Assembly: GCA_019054805.1 (NCBI GenBank)
Contig: JAHQIY010000031.1
Coordinates: forward strand, 186,001-250,000
DNA from: Brachionus manjavacas
Taxonomy: Eukaryota; Rotifera; Eurotatoria; Ploima; Brachionidae
Reading direction: 5' to 3'
Length of the DNA stretch: 64,000 nt
In this document: positions 45,641-56,538 of the stretch, in pieces
Position numbering within the stretch: position 1 is the first letter of the stretch
Layout of the letters: every line of letters starts with the position of its first letter
The notes under the pieces: model-generated
What the model was told of the DNA's origin: nothing
Database searches by the model: none
The model's input: only the letters and a program-made list of their open reading frames with translations
Position numbers and translations under genes: made by a program

Positions 45641-46344
45641 TGTCTTTGAAAGGATTGTGTTCGTTGCTTTTATATAGCATTGACATGTTATCTTGTTTTA
45701 ATAGAGTTCCATTCGGATTCTAGAAGTATTGCGAGGCGCGTTAATTAATAACAGAGTTGCGTATATAACAAAGTTGATTAAAACATGAGTTGGTCATCGA
45801 GTAAGTGAGTGCTTAAAGTGTGGGTAACAAATTTTTTTAGTATTATTTGTTCGATTGACTTTAATAAATAAAATTGTTCCATTGTCTTTTACCTTTAGCT
45901 TTTCTCTTTTAAATAATAATTTGTCGTTTGATCTTTATTTTGTTTAATTCATTTAAATTGAAAGCATTGATATCTCAGGAAAGCCTTTCAAATTAAAATA
46001 GATATATAATGTGAGGTTATTTCAGTATAAAAGTATTTTAATAACCAATATTAAATAACCAAGTTAACCAAAATTTTTGTCCATGAATTTCCAAGTGAGT
46101 GAAAAAGCCAAATCTTTCAATTTTCTAGAAGTTTCCCTTTCTTTATAGTACCATATCTATCGGTTTTTTAAATATTGTGAACCCAACTTTGAAATATTTT
46201 ATATCTGTTTCACTTTCTATTAATAAATGTATACAATAGCTAAAAGAATTTCATTACTCAAAATCTATTTAAATAACAAATAAACAATCTAAAAAAAAAA
46301 TATTAATTTAAAATATAATGGAATAAATCAGATTCTCAAATTAA
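45641..46344. other. AT-rich stretch between the two giant genes
   Basis: No coding region or repeat is recognised. It is either 3' flank of the upstream gene or intron. Confidence 0.5.
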
Positions 46345-49300
46345 CTAAAGGACAAAATTAGCATAATCCCTGAATTTAGAAATGTCAAAAAAATACTGGT
46401 ATGGTAGATTATTTGCTCTGTTGAAGTCATCCACGGATCCAAATGCATCGACTTGTATAAATATGTAAATGTTTCCAAGTTCGTCATCGCCTAGTTCTAT
46501 TTTAAGAGAGTTCGTGTAGCCATCCAGATTGAGTGGCTCTACGAATCTTCGTTGATAAATAGTTTTAACCATAAAAGCACTGGAAAAATCTAAAGATCGG
46601 CTTTTAAAAACCCGATCGTGCCACCAAGTATTTGTTGTTAAATTGCCTTTGTTTTGAACAAACCATTTAACTTCAAAAAATTGGCCAGAAAATGCAGTCT
46701 TAGGTACAAAAATTTCTTTAATATACAGATCAGGCTGGCTTTTGGTAACAAAACTCCACACTGGACTGGGAATTAATTCTTGTTCGCTGCTTTCATCAAA
46801 GTTGTTTATGACATAATCAATTTTCCAAAATATTTTTGTGTTTGCCGGATACCAGGCTTTGGCAGAATATTGTCGGCTTGAAGTTTCAAAATCGTTAAGA
46901 AATTTTACTTCTTTTTTTGAATTTTCATCAGTCCACCAAATGTTAAGGATAAAGTTATTCGAGTTGGGATATTCGGGCCAAGCAAGCATGGAATCTCTTC
47001 TAGAATTTAATTGCCCATCAGGTGGCGAGTCTGGACTCTTCTGCTCTAGTATCTTAACGACTTGTTGTCTCTCAATGACATTTTCACAATCGTCCTCTAT
47101 TCTCCAAGTTCTATTGAATTCAATGCCACATTTAATTTGATCAATTGAATCAATGTATTCAAATTTCAAAGGTCTATTACACTCATTATCGAATCTAAAA
47201 TGGTCATTCAAATAACTATTAAAATAGCTCTGTTCTCCAGCTTTATCACAAGGCACATTGATATACGAGTTGAAAAAAAGTAAATTTAGTCTTGGCTTTT
47301 GACTGAACTCAAGTGTTTGATTTTTTTCAGCAATATTTCCCGATGAGTCTCTGGCAGTCCATTTTATAGTAGTGGTGCAGTTTTTAAAGTGGACATGCTC
47401 AAACGAAAGTTCTACATTGGCATCGTAGTTGTCAGTTACGTTTGGCCTGTGCTCGCCGCTCTCCAATGCACCAGTGCATGACTCAAGTGTTACCTGTTCA
47501 CTTTCGAGCTGTATTTCAGGTGGATTATTGTCGAACAGAAAGTTAAGGCTTTTTATTTGCCCAAAATTTCCAGCTTTATCCCTAGGCTCGACCATCAATT
47601 TATAGTAGCCATTTTGCAGATGAGCAACACTAAATGGGCTCGAGCAGGCTGTATTATTCTCAATATAAATTAGAGAATTGAAAATCAAAGTACATCTAAA
47701 ATGACAATTTTGGTCATATTGGTCATAGCAACTAAATCTTATTTGTTTGTCCATTTTTATCCAATCTCGAAGATATAATTGTGGAGGAGTTAAATCGACC
47801 TGCCAATAATGCTGAGCATTAAGAATATTTCCACTTAGGTCCGTAGCTTGGACAAATAAAGAAAAGTACCCCTCATTTAGTAGATAATTGTTAGTATGTA
47901 AAAACAGAGAATTATTGCTACAATTGAGGACATTTTTTAGGTTAATGTTATAATTGAAGATTGTACAAACTGTTGAGACCGGTTCATCAAATATCCATTC
48001 CAAGTAGAGTTCGCCGCGAGAGATTGACGAAGAGTTGAGAAATGTTATGGCCGGTGGTGTCACGTCTTTGATTTGAAATGACCAGAAATTTTTGTCGCGC
48101 ACCGGCTTAGATTCAGGCCTGCAATGTTCACTTGCTGTCACAGCGCCTCTGTCAAATTCAACGTGATAGCTTTCTTTTTCTTTCCAGTCAAAATTGGTGA
48201 CAAAAGATAATTCTTTTTCTCCGATTGTAACGGCCTGATTTCTGAGGGTACTTACTTTGAGAACTTGGCTTCCGTGCGAGTCAAAGAATCGAATGTAAGA
48301 TGCATACTTTGGCCCAAATATCAAACGGTTCGTTTTGATTGTCCACTCTACTTTTCTTCTCGGGTTTATTTCATTTTTTGGACTGGCAGTGCTATTCAAA
48401 AAAACGATATCCACTACATCCAACAGAATGGTGATGCAAGATTGAGCAGTCGGTATGTTGTTGTTGTCTATGGCTTTAAAGCACAATTTTTCGGTGCCAG
48501 TTTGCCAAAAAAACGGTGTCCATTCCAACCTTACCATCCATTTGTTGTCTAATTTTTGCAAAGGGCTCGTGGTCATGCCGTATGGCATCTCAGTTAAAAT
48601 TTGACTTGCATAACTTTGATTGTTCAGAGACTTGACAACCAAACTAGTTGTAAAAGTTGAATGCAAGCCAACAGCCACACAGCTTTTGTGAGACCAAGTG
48701 TCATCAATAAAATGCAAAGTGTGTGGACAAGTTTGATCATTGCACAATGGTACGTTGCAGTCTGTTCCTGTCCAATTCGTTTCGCACAAGCACTTATTTG
48801 GTCCGATGCATCTAGCGCCATTTCTACACTCAGCTGGGCAAGTGAACTGCAGACAATTGTGCGAGGTCCAGCCATTATCACATTCACACTTGCCAAAAAC
48901 ACACTTTCCTTTCGCGTTACAATTGTTGAATTGGTCACAATTTTGAATTGTTTGATTGCAAAATTGTCCCGTCCAGGAGTTATCACATTGACACTTGATT
49001 TGATTGTCCCATTCAATGCAGTATCCATTGTTGGAGCAATTAAGCATTCGATTACAATCTATATTTTGACAATACTTTCCGTTAAAGTTGTCGTAACAAC
49101 GGCACTCGTCCGGACGCATACAACTGCCTCGGTTGTTACAGTTAAATTCACACATTGGAATTGTGCATATTGAACCTTGCCAACCAGAAATGCATTTACA
49201 TGTATTTGGGCCTATGCATTCACCGCTATTCCTACATCCAGTTTGGCATGTGAAATTCTCGCATTTTGGACCAGTGTAACCCGAGAAGCATTGACATTTA

Positions 49301-52300
49301 TTCGGTGCAATGCATCTGCCCCGATTGTTGCACGTATCCACAAGAGGGCATAAAGGCACCGAGCATACGCTTCCAGACCAGTATTGATCACATGTGCAAT
49401 TGTTAGGACCAATGCATTTTCCGTTTTCATTACAATTCCTGAAGCAGTAGAATTCATCACATGCCTCACCAGACGAGTACGCGTTGCAATCGCACTTGTC
49501 TACATCAACACATTTTCCACGATTGCTGCAGTTTTTTTTATTTAGACATAGTGGTTTGTCACAGATAACACTTTTTCTTTCTTCACAGCTCGAATTCTTC
49601 AATTCGTAGCTCCTATTCTCATGGCTATAAGCCAAGTGTGTGCATTGATAATAGTAAAAGCCGGGTCGCCCGTAAAACAAATTAAACCAGAACGATTGAT
49701 TAATGTTCTCTGTGTAGTTGAGCAGAAACTCTTCAATTTCTAAATCCTTTACCACGTTCGAGTCTAATCTGTCACAAATTCCTCTAGCAACCATGAAAGA
49801 AACTCTTCTGTTGATCTGCTTGACGCATTTGTTGTTCCACTCAAGCCATCCTTCTGCGCACAGATCACTTTGGAAAAGCAATGGGTCTTTTGTTTGAATA
49901 TTTTGGTATTGTGTATTATAAGTGTAAAGATTCATTTCTTTAATCAAAGTTATGTTTGTAGTGTCCCACCAGTTGTTATCTAGATAAAGATAAGTCGAAT
50001 ATGTGTAAAAATTGAGTAGTTTTTTGCACTCATTCTGGACAAAAGAATTATTAGATACATGGTGTCTCCTGTAAGAGAATGATTGTACAAAGTACCGGCA
50101 ATTATATCTATTCTTATTATTAGCTTTAAAAAGATTTCTCCGCCACTTTCCATCACAATTTTGAAATCTAAAAAATCCTCTATTCTCTGTGAAAATGTTC
50201 GAATTAATTTCATAGTTTGCGTTTTCTATTTCAATTCTTTTTAAATCATTTTCATAGAACTCAGACGAGACTAGAATAAAATTCATTAGTCTGTTCGAAA
50301 AGCCTTTAATGAGGAATTTGTTGAAACTGGTTGATAAAAAGAAGCATTTTTCAAAAGTGACATTAGTTGGCGATTCCTTTTGAAGGAAACTTCTCTCTAA
50401 TTCCATAGTAAAAGACAGGGCATGTGAGATAAAAAAAGAATTTTTAATGTAGAAATTGTTAATTGTTGAATGCGGGGCTCTGATTTTGGCGGATTCAAAA
50501 GAACTTTGATCGATCTCAAAATCCATAAAATGTGCCAAGTGTTCATCAGTGTTCACATTTATATCAATATCCTTCAATATTGAATTTTTTATTTGAATTT
50601 TTCTATTAGAAAATTGTTGTGGCATTGGCAAAAAAAGCATTGATTCTAGAATAAAAAAAATTGTTTTGTCATATTTTCCTTCATAGCGCTCATTAATTTG
50701 TCTAAATTTAATTTGAAATCTGAATTCATCAGGAACATGCGATAGCTTTTCTAGTTTAATGATTCGCATGTGAATTTTTGAACTGTCCAAACGAAACGGC
50801 ATATACTGGCTTTCTACTAAGTATGAACTTTCATTTAAATTATCTATTAGGAAAAAGAGCATTTCAGTATTCGAATAGAAATCGTAGGACAAAGATTTAA
50901 ATTTGATCAAAATTGCTGACAATGAATTCTTTTTTAAAATCTTACTTTCGATTATTTGAGAATAATTGTCGCCATATCCCATACCTTGAGTATAATTAAA
51001 ATAGAGCACATTTGACTCATAATCAAAACTCCAGTCGGTGTTGTTTAACTTTTCATCAAAATCAAAAAATGATGGTATTTTTTCTTTGATCTGTAGTCCA
51101 AATATGTTGGGCAAAACATTGAGTTTTAAAAAAAAGCCACTTTTTATACACAATTCTTTTTCAATTTTATCACAGCTAATTTCAAAATTTATTTCCGAAT
51201 ATTTGCTAGCATAAAGGCTGGAGGCCATGGGAAAATAGGAATAAGAATTTAGATAATAACCCATAATCGGTTCAATATACACCGAGTCTTGGTCTTTTAT
51301 TCTATAATTGTTTGCTCCTGAAAATTTATAAACTGTCATGTGAATTACATGGTCATGGTTTGATTTGAATTTAATGCCACAATCCAATTCAAGCCATGGA
51401 ATTATTTTATCGAATGCATATTCCATAAAAGTCTCGTTCAAAAATACTTCCTGATTGCATACCAAAGTCGTTTCTGAATATGACTGTTTCACATATTGAT
51501 TAAACAAGCTGTTGTCTATAGAAATAAAATTTCTATTCTGACTCTCTTCAATAATCATATTATCTATAAAGACATCTCGATAAAAATTTAATAAATTCGT
51601 TGCGTTTCCTTTGCAGCCGTTGATTTTAACATTGCTTAAGCCTATGCTGTTCAAGCATTTTAATACAGTGATGCCACTGTAGGCACATCCATTAATCGCT
51701 AAGTTGTCTATTTGGGGGAAGTATCCATTTTCAACGAACAATGTTGAAATTTTTTCATCCAAATCAGTTTTTGGCAGTGAATCGTCAATAATTAAATTTA
51801 AAAGCATGGATTCATAATTTTTGCTCAAAAAGTAAAATAAATTAGAGCCTTGATTCAGCTGTGAGCCATTACTAAGAAAACAATTTTCTGGTAAAATAGA
51901 TTTTAGTCTGACTGGACTATGTATTGTTCCATTTATAACCAACTTTCCAAATATATAGAAAGTAATGTTTTTTAGATACTGAATGTGTACGCCTGGGTCA
52001 ATTTTAAGAGAAGCAAACGGCAGGACAACAACATTCTCGCTTATAAAATAAGGCTTTGAGTTTTTGGTCCAAGTAGTGTGGTCTCTTATTATATAATCAA
52101 ATTGTGTCTCATTAAAAGCAGGATCTATAGATTCAGAATAACTATATTGTTGCAATTTAAGGTCAAATTTTTTAGAGTAAAAATTGAATAGCAATTGAGA
52201 ATGGTTATTGTAGTCTAAATTCAAATTGTGGGAACTATAGTCAGCAATTAATTGACTTGTTTCATACTCAGCTATGTCATCTAATTCAAATCCACTAGTA

Positions 52301-55300
52301 GTTATTAATGCAACAATTTCAATGGAATTATTTATTTTCTTGAATGTATTGTTAAAAATATGGAGATCATTTGAAAATGTGTCTAGTTTAAAAATTGCAT
52401 TCGGCTTTCCGTCCAGAGAACACTGTTTGGAAACAAATTTAATTTGATTTTCTAAAAATTTATTTGAGCTTATTTGCAGCTTTGATCCGTATTCACAAAG
52501 AATTTCAATCAAAAATTTTGTTTCAGTCGTAATCGATGTGAATGTATTATTTAAAAAGAAAAATGTGTCTGAGCATCTAAAACTGAACAGGCTTGGAACC
52601 TGATTTGACATGGTCAAATTAGTTATTAGGTTATTTTGAAATGTACCATTTCCGTGTATACTCACCAAATGTAGATTTGTTATATCGGAAAAAGTATTTT
52701 TTATTTTGTTGTCGTTGATATGCCAATTGATTTTTGCTTTTCGCAATAGATGGTCGCTCTTAATGCATCTTGAACAATTGTGAAAATTGTTAGATTCAAT
52801 TGCTATCACAGAACCTTTAACCATTGATGAATGCTGAGCATAATTTCGAACATTGACTCTTATGGCATCAAAGCTATTCTCAAATGTGTTGTTGCTTATT
52901 TTAAAAAAATAATGGAATATTTCATCATTAAAAAAAGTAGGTTGGTAAAAAAGTGCTGTCAAATAATTGACAAATTTGCAATACTCAACAGAAATTCGAT
53001 TTTTGATTTGATTTTTGTTCCCTACATAAAGTCCGAATGCTAGACCACGATGATCAGATAGCTGACCAAAAAATGTGTCATTGAAAATGTCAACTGACAG
53101 AAAATGACCTCTAATATCTAGTGTGCCATTCACAATGGAATTTGAAATTGCTAGTCTACTAGAATAGCCCATGATTTGCACATATCCATTTATTTCCATT
53201 TTATTAAAATAAAAATCTAATTTTGTTCCATACGAATCCAAATACCATGTCCTTATACTTGAAATTTTTGAATTTTTAAATAAAACTAAAGATCGATCTG
53301 CCTGCGCTATTGTATCAAAGTCTACTAATTCAAGTCTAAGTCTGCAATAGGTAGAATTTGTGCGACTTTGCATAAAATTTTCAATAAATTGCTTTTTGAT
53401 GCGTAACCTTATTAAAATTTCATTCGATTGATTAGAGATAAAGAAAATTTTTTTATCACTTTGCCAAGTAGTTGTATTCATGGTCTGATTGAGCTCATTG
53501 ATCTGCTCAAACGACCAAGGTGAATTTGCCAGTTGATCTGTAATCAAAAGAAAGCTGTCTGTGTCTTTGGTACGAACACGAAAAAAGCAATCAGAAGTTA
53601 TGAGTATGTCAGAAACAATTTGAATTGTATCTGCATTTGCCAAAGTTATTAAACCAGCACATATTTGGTCATAAACATAAAGTGGACTCTGATATGGTAC
53701 AAAATAATAAGAAAAGTAACTTGAATGCCGATTTGGTATAATTTTGACATCGCTTCCAAATAAACCATCAGCTGTAAAATTAGAACGAAAATTGTCTACA
53801 TGTACACTTAGCAAAAAATTCAAAACAGTCACATTTAAAATTGAAATAGCTTCAAATGGACAATCAATGAACCAAACACCTTTGGATTGATTTTGTGTTG
53901 TCTGTAAAATTACGTTTTGCACATCATGATTTCTATAGTCGATTTGAATTGCTGAACTTTCTTCATAACCGTAATAATAATTCCCATAATTGATACCAAT
54001 GCCATAACCAACTAACTTTAGGTTGCTAATTTTGGACCTTTTGGCATATTGCGTCAAATGAATTCCCTTAAATTCGGTAGAGTATGACTTACAAGTGAGC
54101 ATTACATGATTTTTGCATTCACAATTTACACGGCATATACTAAATGAACAACTATTCAATGAATTGTACAAACAAGTCATGTTGTGGACAAAAGAGCCAT
54201 TAAATTTGGCAACAGTGTACCCGACATAATGTTCAAATCCCATCCACTGACACATATTCTCAAAATATGTCTCGTTTAAAGTAGCATCAGCACATAGAGA
54301 ATACCACTTGTTCACAATTTGAAGCTCAATTCTTCCAGAAAAAGATATCCTAGAATCTTGTGCTAAAGACCTCAAATCATTCAGCCTCAATCGTTTTTCC
54401 TTGTTTAAATCATCAAACGCGGTAATAGGCCCAAAATGAACCGGTTGGTCTGAGCTTCCTGAAATATTCAGCATTCCGTCGACAATCAATCTAGTTGAAC
54501 TCGAAAATAGGATTGTAACATTTGGTCCTATGTTCAAGCAGCTGTCTTTTTTGACGACAACATTTTGTCTTGCGTAATAAACTCCTGAGACCAAGGTCAC
54601 ATTTCCATGCATTTGACTATAGATTTGATTTCCTTTTTTATTGGCAAAATCATTCTGATTATCAATTTTTTTCAATACACTTCTTTCCGAGTCTATGTAA
54701 ATTGAATTTAAAGTTACAAGCGGTTGCAGATAATTGACATGAAAGTCAAAAATCGACAGCCAAATTTCATCCACCGTTCTATTCCAATAATTCTCACTTA
54801 GATCAATCATGTTTGGACTAAATTCATTCACTGAATAATAATAATAATAATTATAGCTATATTCAAAAGCGATTTCATAGTTTGATTTAAAGTTTAGAAA
54901 ATTATTATTTTTTATTTGAATTTTTTTTCCAATTTGATGCGTCATTTGGGGGCTATGAATTTTTATATTAATCACTGATAAAACATTTTTAAACAAGACA
55001 TTTGGGCTATTGTTTTTAACTCTTGGACAGTTGTCTTTAAAATCATTGTTTTCTATTACTATACTTGAGTTTTTGTTCAAATGACTCTTTAAATCAAAAT
55101 ACAAAACATCATTTACATTGTTTGACTCAAATGAGTTTTTCAATATATTCAAATTTAGCAATTTCTCGTTTCGGTGATCTAACTCAAAGCCAAAAATTTT
55201 AGAGTCGATTCCTCCGAAGTAATTTTCAACTAGATTAATTTTTAATGAAAAATTTCCAAAAAGTCTAAGATATACACCAATGCTCTCTAGCTGTGTTTCT

Positions 55301-56538
55301 AAAAAAAAGCTCTTCTCAATTAAAAGCTCACTACCTAAATTGTATCTTATTGAATCGTAAAAATAATCTATCTTGAGACTAAAATCCACACTATTTCTGA
55401 AAAATGTACAATTTTGCACTTTCAGTTTTCCTTCGAATTTTGTTTTTTCATTGTTCAGAATTGCCATTTCGTTTGAATGAAATCTATTCGAGTGAATGCT
55501 TAAATTTCCAAACCATTCAAGAACATTAATTCCAATTGTATTGTTCACAAAAACTGAATTTTCTATTCTTAATTCTCCAAAAGATTCGGTGCCATTTAAC
55601 GCGTTGGGCGAAGACACAAAGATTGCTGATATAGGGGCTTCCGTAAAAGTGAAATTTTCCACTTTAAAATTAGACTGCCTAGTTATTAAACCGTTTGAAG
55701 TTGGTCCATTTATATTTATATTTTTTATGGTGTAATCATTGTTTCCTCTTAGGTCTAGAGAAAAGCCGTCTAAACCATTTGACCAATATCCTGCCTCATT
55801 GATATCCACAAACGATATGCTTGTTTTTTTTGATTCTGAAAAACCATCAATGACCAGTCCACCCCAGTGATGAACAAATGAAGATTCTTTAATGCACTCA
55901 ATTTCATTACATTCTTCCCTGCTCCTATACCAGTCGCCATTTAAATTTTTCTGAATATGGCAATAATCCTGAAAATCGAAACTTTTAATTCGATTTTTAC
56001 TACAATGTGAAATCAAGGCTATTTTAAATCCAGTGCTGTTAAAGCTTCTCTTGATCCGTCCTTTACTGTAGCCAAAGCTAGAGCAGACTGATTTGACAAA
56101 AAAATCCTGACTTATTTTATCTAGATTTCGTCCCATGCAAACTTTTTGCCAAATATTTGAATCAAGTAATTCAAGTTTGCCACTCGAATGCCCAGACTCA
56201 TTTAAAAACCTTAAATTCCCAGAAAGAGAATAATTTGTCAAATGATCTATTGTTGAATAATTTTCCAGAGGAGCCAATGTTATCCTCTCTTCATTTTTTC
56301 CTTCAGCAATTAAATTACCTTTGATCATAAATCGCTTAGTTGGAGCAAAGAGTAATGTTACGCCAGGCTCAATGATAAGAGTTTTGTTTTCATCAACAAA
56401 CAGATCTTGGTTAATTTTGTACGGGGAATCAACTTTTCTAAAAACAACCAAGTCGTCCGTTTGATTTAGAATTGTCGCTCCTGTACCACAAATTAAAAAA
56501 AGGTAAGCTAATACCAATAATTTAAGCTTAATTTTCAT
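46345..56538 (-). CDS. Giant Bark-beetle/Anakonda-like secreted protein with lectin, EGF and CARDB domains (3,397 aa)
   Basis: A single open frame of 10.2 kb. ATG 56,538 gives a signal peptide (KIKLKLLVLAYLFLICGTG). Three units begin with a beta-helix cap (LIIEPGVTLLF, LNIGPNVTILF, LKIDPGVHIQY; near residues 55, 680 and 1,500). The first two are followed by SRCR-like domains (about 115-200 and 725-800), all with long right-handed beta-helix repeats (N-x-F-x-N patterns). Then come a C-type lectin domain (2,222-2,328), eight EGF repeats (2,330-2,612), Ig-like regions, an HYR-like domain (near 3,000) and a CARDB domain (3,268-3,385). The beta-helix/SRCR/lectin core is that of Drosophila Bark beetle (Anakonda), which acts at tricellular junctions; the EGF-HYR-CARDB part is not. 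There is no membrane helix. It may continue into the CARDB/RHS gene downstream. Confidence 0.87.
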   Translation of the reverse strand: MKIKLKLLVLAYLFLICGTGATILNQTDDLVVFRKVDSPYKINQDLFVDENKTLIIEPGVTLLFAPTKRFMIKGNLIAEGKNEERITLAPLENYSTIDHLTNYSLSGNLRFLNESGHSSGKLELLDSNIWQKVCMGRNLDKISQDFFVKSVCSSFGYSKGRIKRSFNSTGFKIALISHCSKNRIKSFDFQDYCHIQKNLNGDWYRSREECNEIECIKESSFVHHWGGLVIDGFSESKKTSISFVDINEAGYWSNGLDGFSLDLRGNNDYTIKNININGPTSNGLITRQSNFKVENFTFTEAPISAIFVSSPNALNGTESFGELRIENSVFVNNTIGINVLEWFGNLSIHSNRFHSNEMAILNNEKTKFEGKLKVQNCTFFRNSVDFSLKIDYFYDSIRYNLGSELLIEKSFFLETQLESIGVYLRLFGNFSLKINLVENYFGGIDSKIFGFELDHRNEKLLNLNILKNSFESNNVNDVLYFDLKSHLNKNSSIVIENNDFKDNCPRVKNNSPNVLFKNVLSVINIKIHSPQMTHQIGKKIQIKNNNFLNFKSNYEIAFEYSYNYYYYYSVNEFSPNMIDLSENYWNRTVDEIWLSIFDFHVNYLQPLVTLNSIYIDSERSVLKKIDNQNDFANKKGNQIYSQMHGNVTLVSGVYYARQNVVVKKDSCLNIGPNVTILFSSSTRLIVDGMLNISGSSDQPVHFGPITAFDDLNKEKRLRLNDLRSLAQDSRISFSGRIELQIVNKWYSLCADATLNETYFENMCQWMGFEHYVGYTVAKFNGSFVHNMTCLYNSLNSCSFSICRVNCECKNHVMLTCKSYSTEFKGIHLTQYAKRSKISNLKLVGYGIGINYGNYYYGYEESSAIQIDYRNHDVQNVILQTTQNQSKGVWFIDCPFEAISILNVTVLNFLLSVHVDNFRSNFTADGLFGSDVKIIPNRHSSYFSYYFVPYQSPLYVYDQICAGLITLANADTIQIVSDILITSDCFFRVRTKDTDSFLLITDQLANSPWSFEQINELNQTMNTTTWQSDKKIFFISNQSNEILIRLRIKKQFIENFMQSRTNSTYCRLRLELVDFDTIAQADRSLVLFKNSKISSIRTWYLDSYGTKLDFYFNKMEINGYVQIMGYSSRLAISNSIVNGTLDIRGHFLSVDIFNDTFFGQLSDHRGLAFGLYVGNKNQIKNRISVEYCKFVNYLTALFYQPTFFNDEIFHYFFKISNNTFENSFDAIRVNVRNYAQHSSMVKGSVIAIESNNFHNCSRCIKSDHLLRKAKINWHINDNKIKNTFSDITNLHLVSIHGNGTFQNNLITNLTMSNQVPSLFSFRCSDTFFFLNNTFTSITTETKFLIEILCEYGSKLQISSNKFLENQIKFVSKQCSLDGKPNAIFKLDTFSNDLHIFNNTFKKINNSIEIVALITTSGFELDDIAEYETSQLIADYSSHNLNLDYNNHSQLLFNFYSKKFDLKLQQYSYSESIDPAFNETQFDYIIRDHTTWTKNSKPYFISENVVVLPFASLKIDPGVHIQYLKNITFYIFGKLVINGTIHSPVRLKSILPENCFLSNGSQLNQGSNLFYFLSKNYESMLLNLIIDDSLPKTDLDEKISTLFVENGYFPQIDNLAINGCAYSGITVLKCLNSIGLSNVKINGCKGNATNLLNFYRDVFIDNMIIEESQNRNFISIDNSLFNQYVKQSYSETTLVCNQEVFLNETFMEYAFDKIIPWLELDCGIKFKSNHDHVIHMTVYKFSGANNYRIKDQDSVYIEPIMGYYLNSYSYFPMASSLYASKYSEINFEISCDKIEKELCIKSGFFLKLNVLPNIFGLQIKEKIPSFFDFDEKLNNTDWSFDYESNVLYFNYTQGMGYGDNYSQIIESKILKKNSLSAILIKFKSLSYDFYSNTEMLFFLIDNLNESSYLVESQYMPFRLDSSKIHMRIIKLEKLSHVPDEFRFQIKFRQINERYEGKYDKTIFFILESMLFLPMPQQFSNRKIQIKNSILKDIDINVNTDEHLAHFMDFEIDQSSFESAKIRAPHSTINNFYIKNSFFISHALSFTMELERSFLQKESPTNVTFEKCFFLSTSFNKFLIKGFSNRLMNFILVSSEFYENDLKRIEIENANYEINSNIFTENRGFFRFQNCDGKWRRNLFKANNKNRYNCRYFVQSFSYRRHHVSNNSFVQNECKKLLNFYTYSTYLYLDNNWWDTTNITLIKEMNLYTYNTQYQNIQTKDPLLFQSDLCAEGWLEWNNKCVKQINRRVSFMVARGICDRLDSNVVKDLEIEEFLLNYTENINQSFWFNLFYGRPGFYYYQCTHLAYSHENRSYELKNSSCEERKSVICDKPLCLNKKNCSNRGKCVDVDKCDCNAYSSGEACDEFYCFRNCNENGKCIGPNNCTCDQYWSGSVCSVPLCPLVDTCNNRGRCIAPNKCQCFSGYTGPKCENFTCQTGCRNSGECIGPNTCKCISGWQGSICTIPMCEFNCNNRGSCMRPDECRCYDNFNGKYCQNIDCNRMLNCSNNGYCIEWDNQIKCQCDNSWTGQFCNQTIQNCDQFNNCNAKGKCVFGKCECDNGWTSHNCLQFTCPAECRNGARCIGPNKCLCETNWTGTDCNVPLCNDQTCPHTLHFIDDTWSHKSCVAVGLHSTFTTSLVVKSLNNQSYASQILTEMPYGMTTSPLQKLDNKWMVRLEWTPFFWQTGTEKLCFKAIDNNNIPTAQSCITILLDVVDIVFLNSTASPKNEINPRRKVEWTIKTNRLIFGPKYASYIRFFDSHGSQVLKVSTLRNQAVTIGEKELSFVTNFDWKEKESYHVEFDRGAVTASEHCRPESKPVRDKNFWSFQIKDVTPPAITFLNSSSISRGELYLEWIFDEPVSTVCTIFNYNINLKNVLNCSNNSLFLHTNNYLLNEGYFSLFVQATDLSGNILNAQHYWQVDLTPPQLYLRDWIKMDKQIRFSCYDQYDQNCHFRCTLIFNSLIYIENNTACSSPFSVAHLQNGYYKLMVEPRDKAGNFGQIKSLNFLFDNNPPEIQLESEQVTLESCTGALESGEHRPNVTDNYDANVELSFEHVHFKNCTTTIKWTARDSSGNIAEKNQTLEFSQKPRLNLLFFNSYINVPCDKAGEQSYFNSYLNDHFRFDNECNRPLKFEYIDSIDQIKCGIEFNRTWRIEDDCENVIERQQVVKILEQKSPDSPPDGQLNSRRDSMLAWPEYPNSNNFILNIWWTDENSKKEVKFLNDFETSSRQYSAKAWYPANTKIFWKIDYVINNFDESSEQELIPSPVWSFVTKSQPDLYIKEIFVPKTAFSGQFFEVKWFVQNKGNLTTNTWWHDRVFKSRSLDFSSAFMVKTIYQRRFVEPLNLDGYTNSLKIELGDDELGNIYIFIQVDAFGSVDDFNRANNLPYQYFFDISKFRDYANFVL

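Noticed and set aside
48661-49173. Plus- and minus-strand frames overlapping the EGF repeats
   Set aside because: Out-of-frame readings of the cysteine-rich EGF region of the Bark-like gene.
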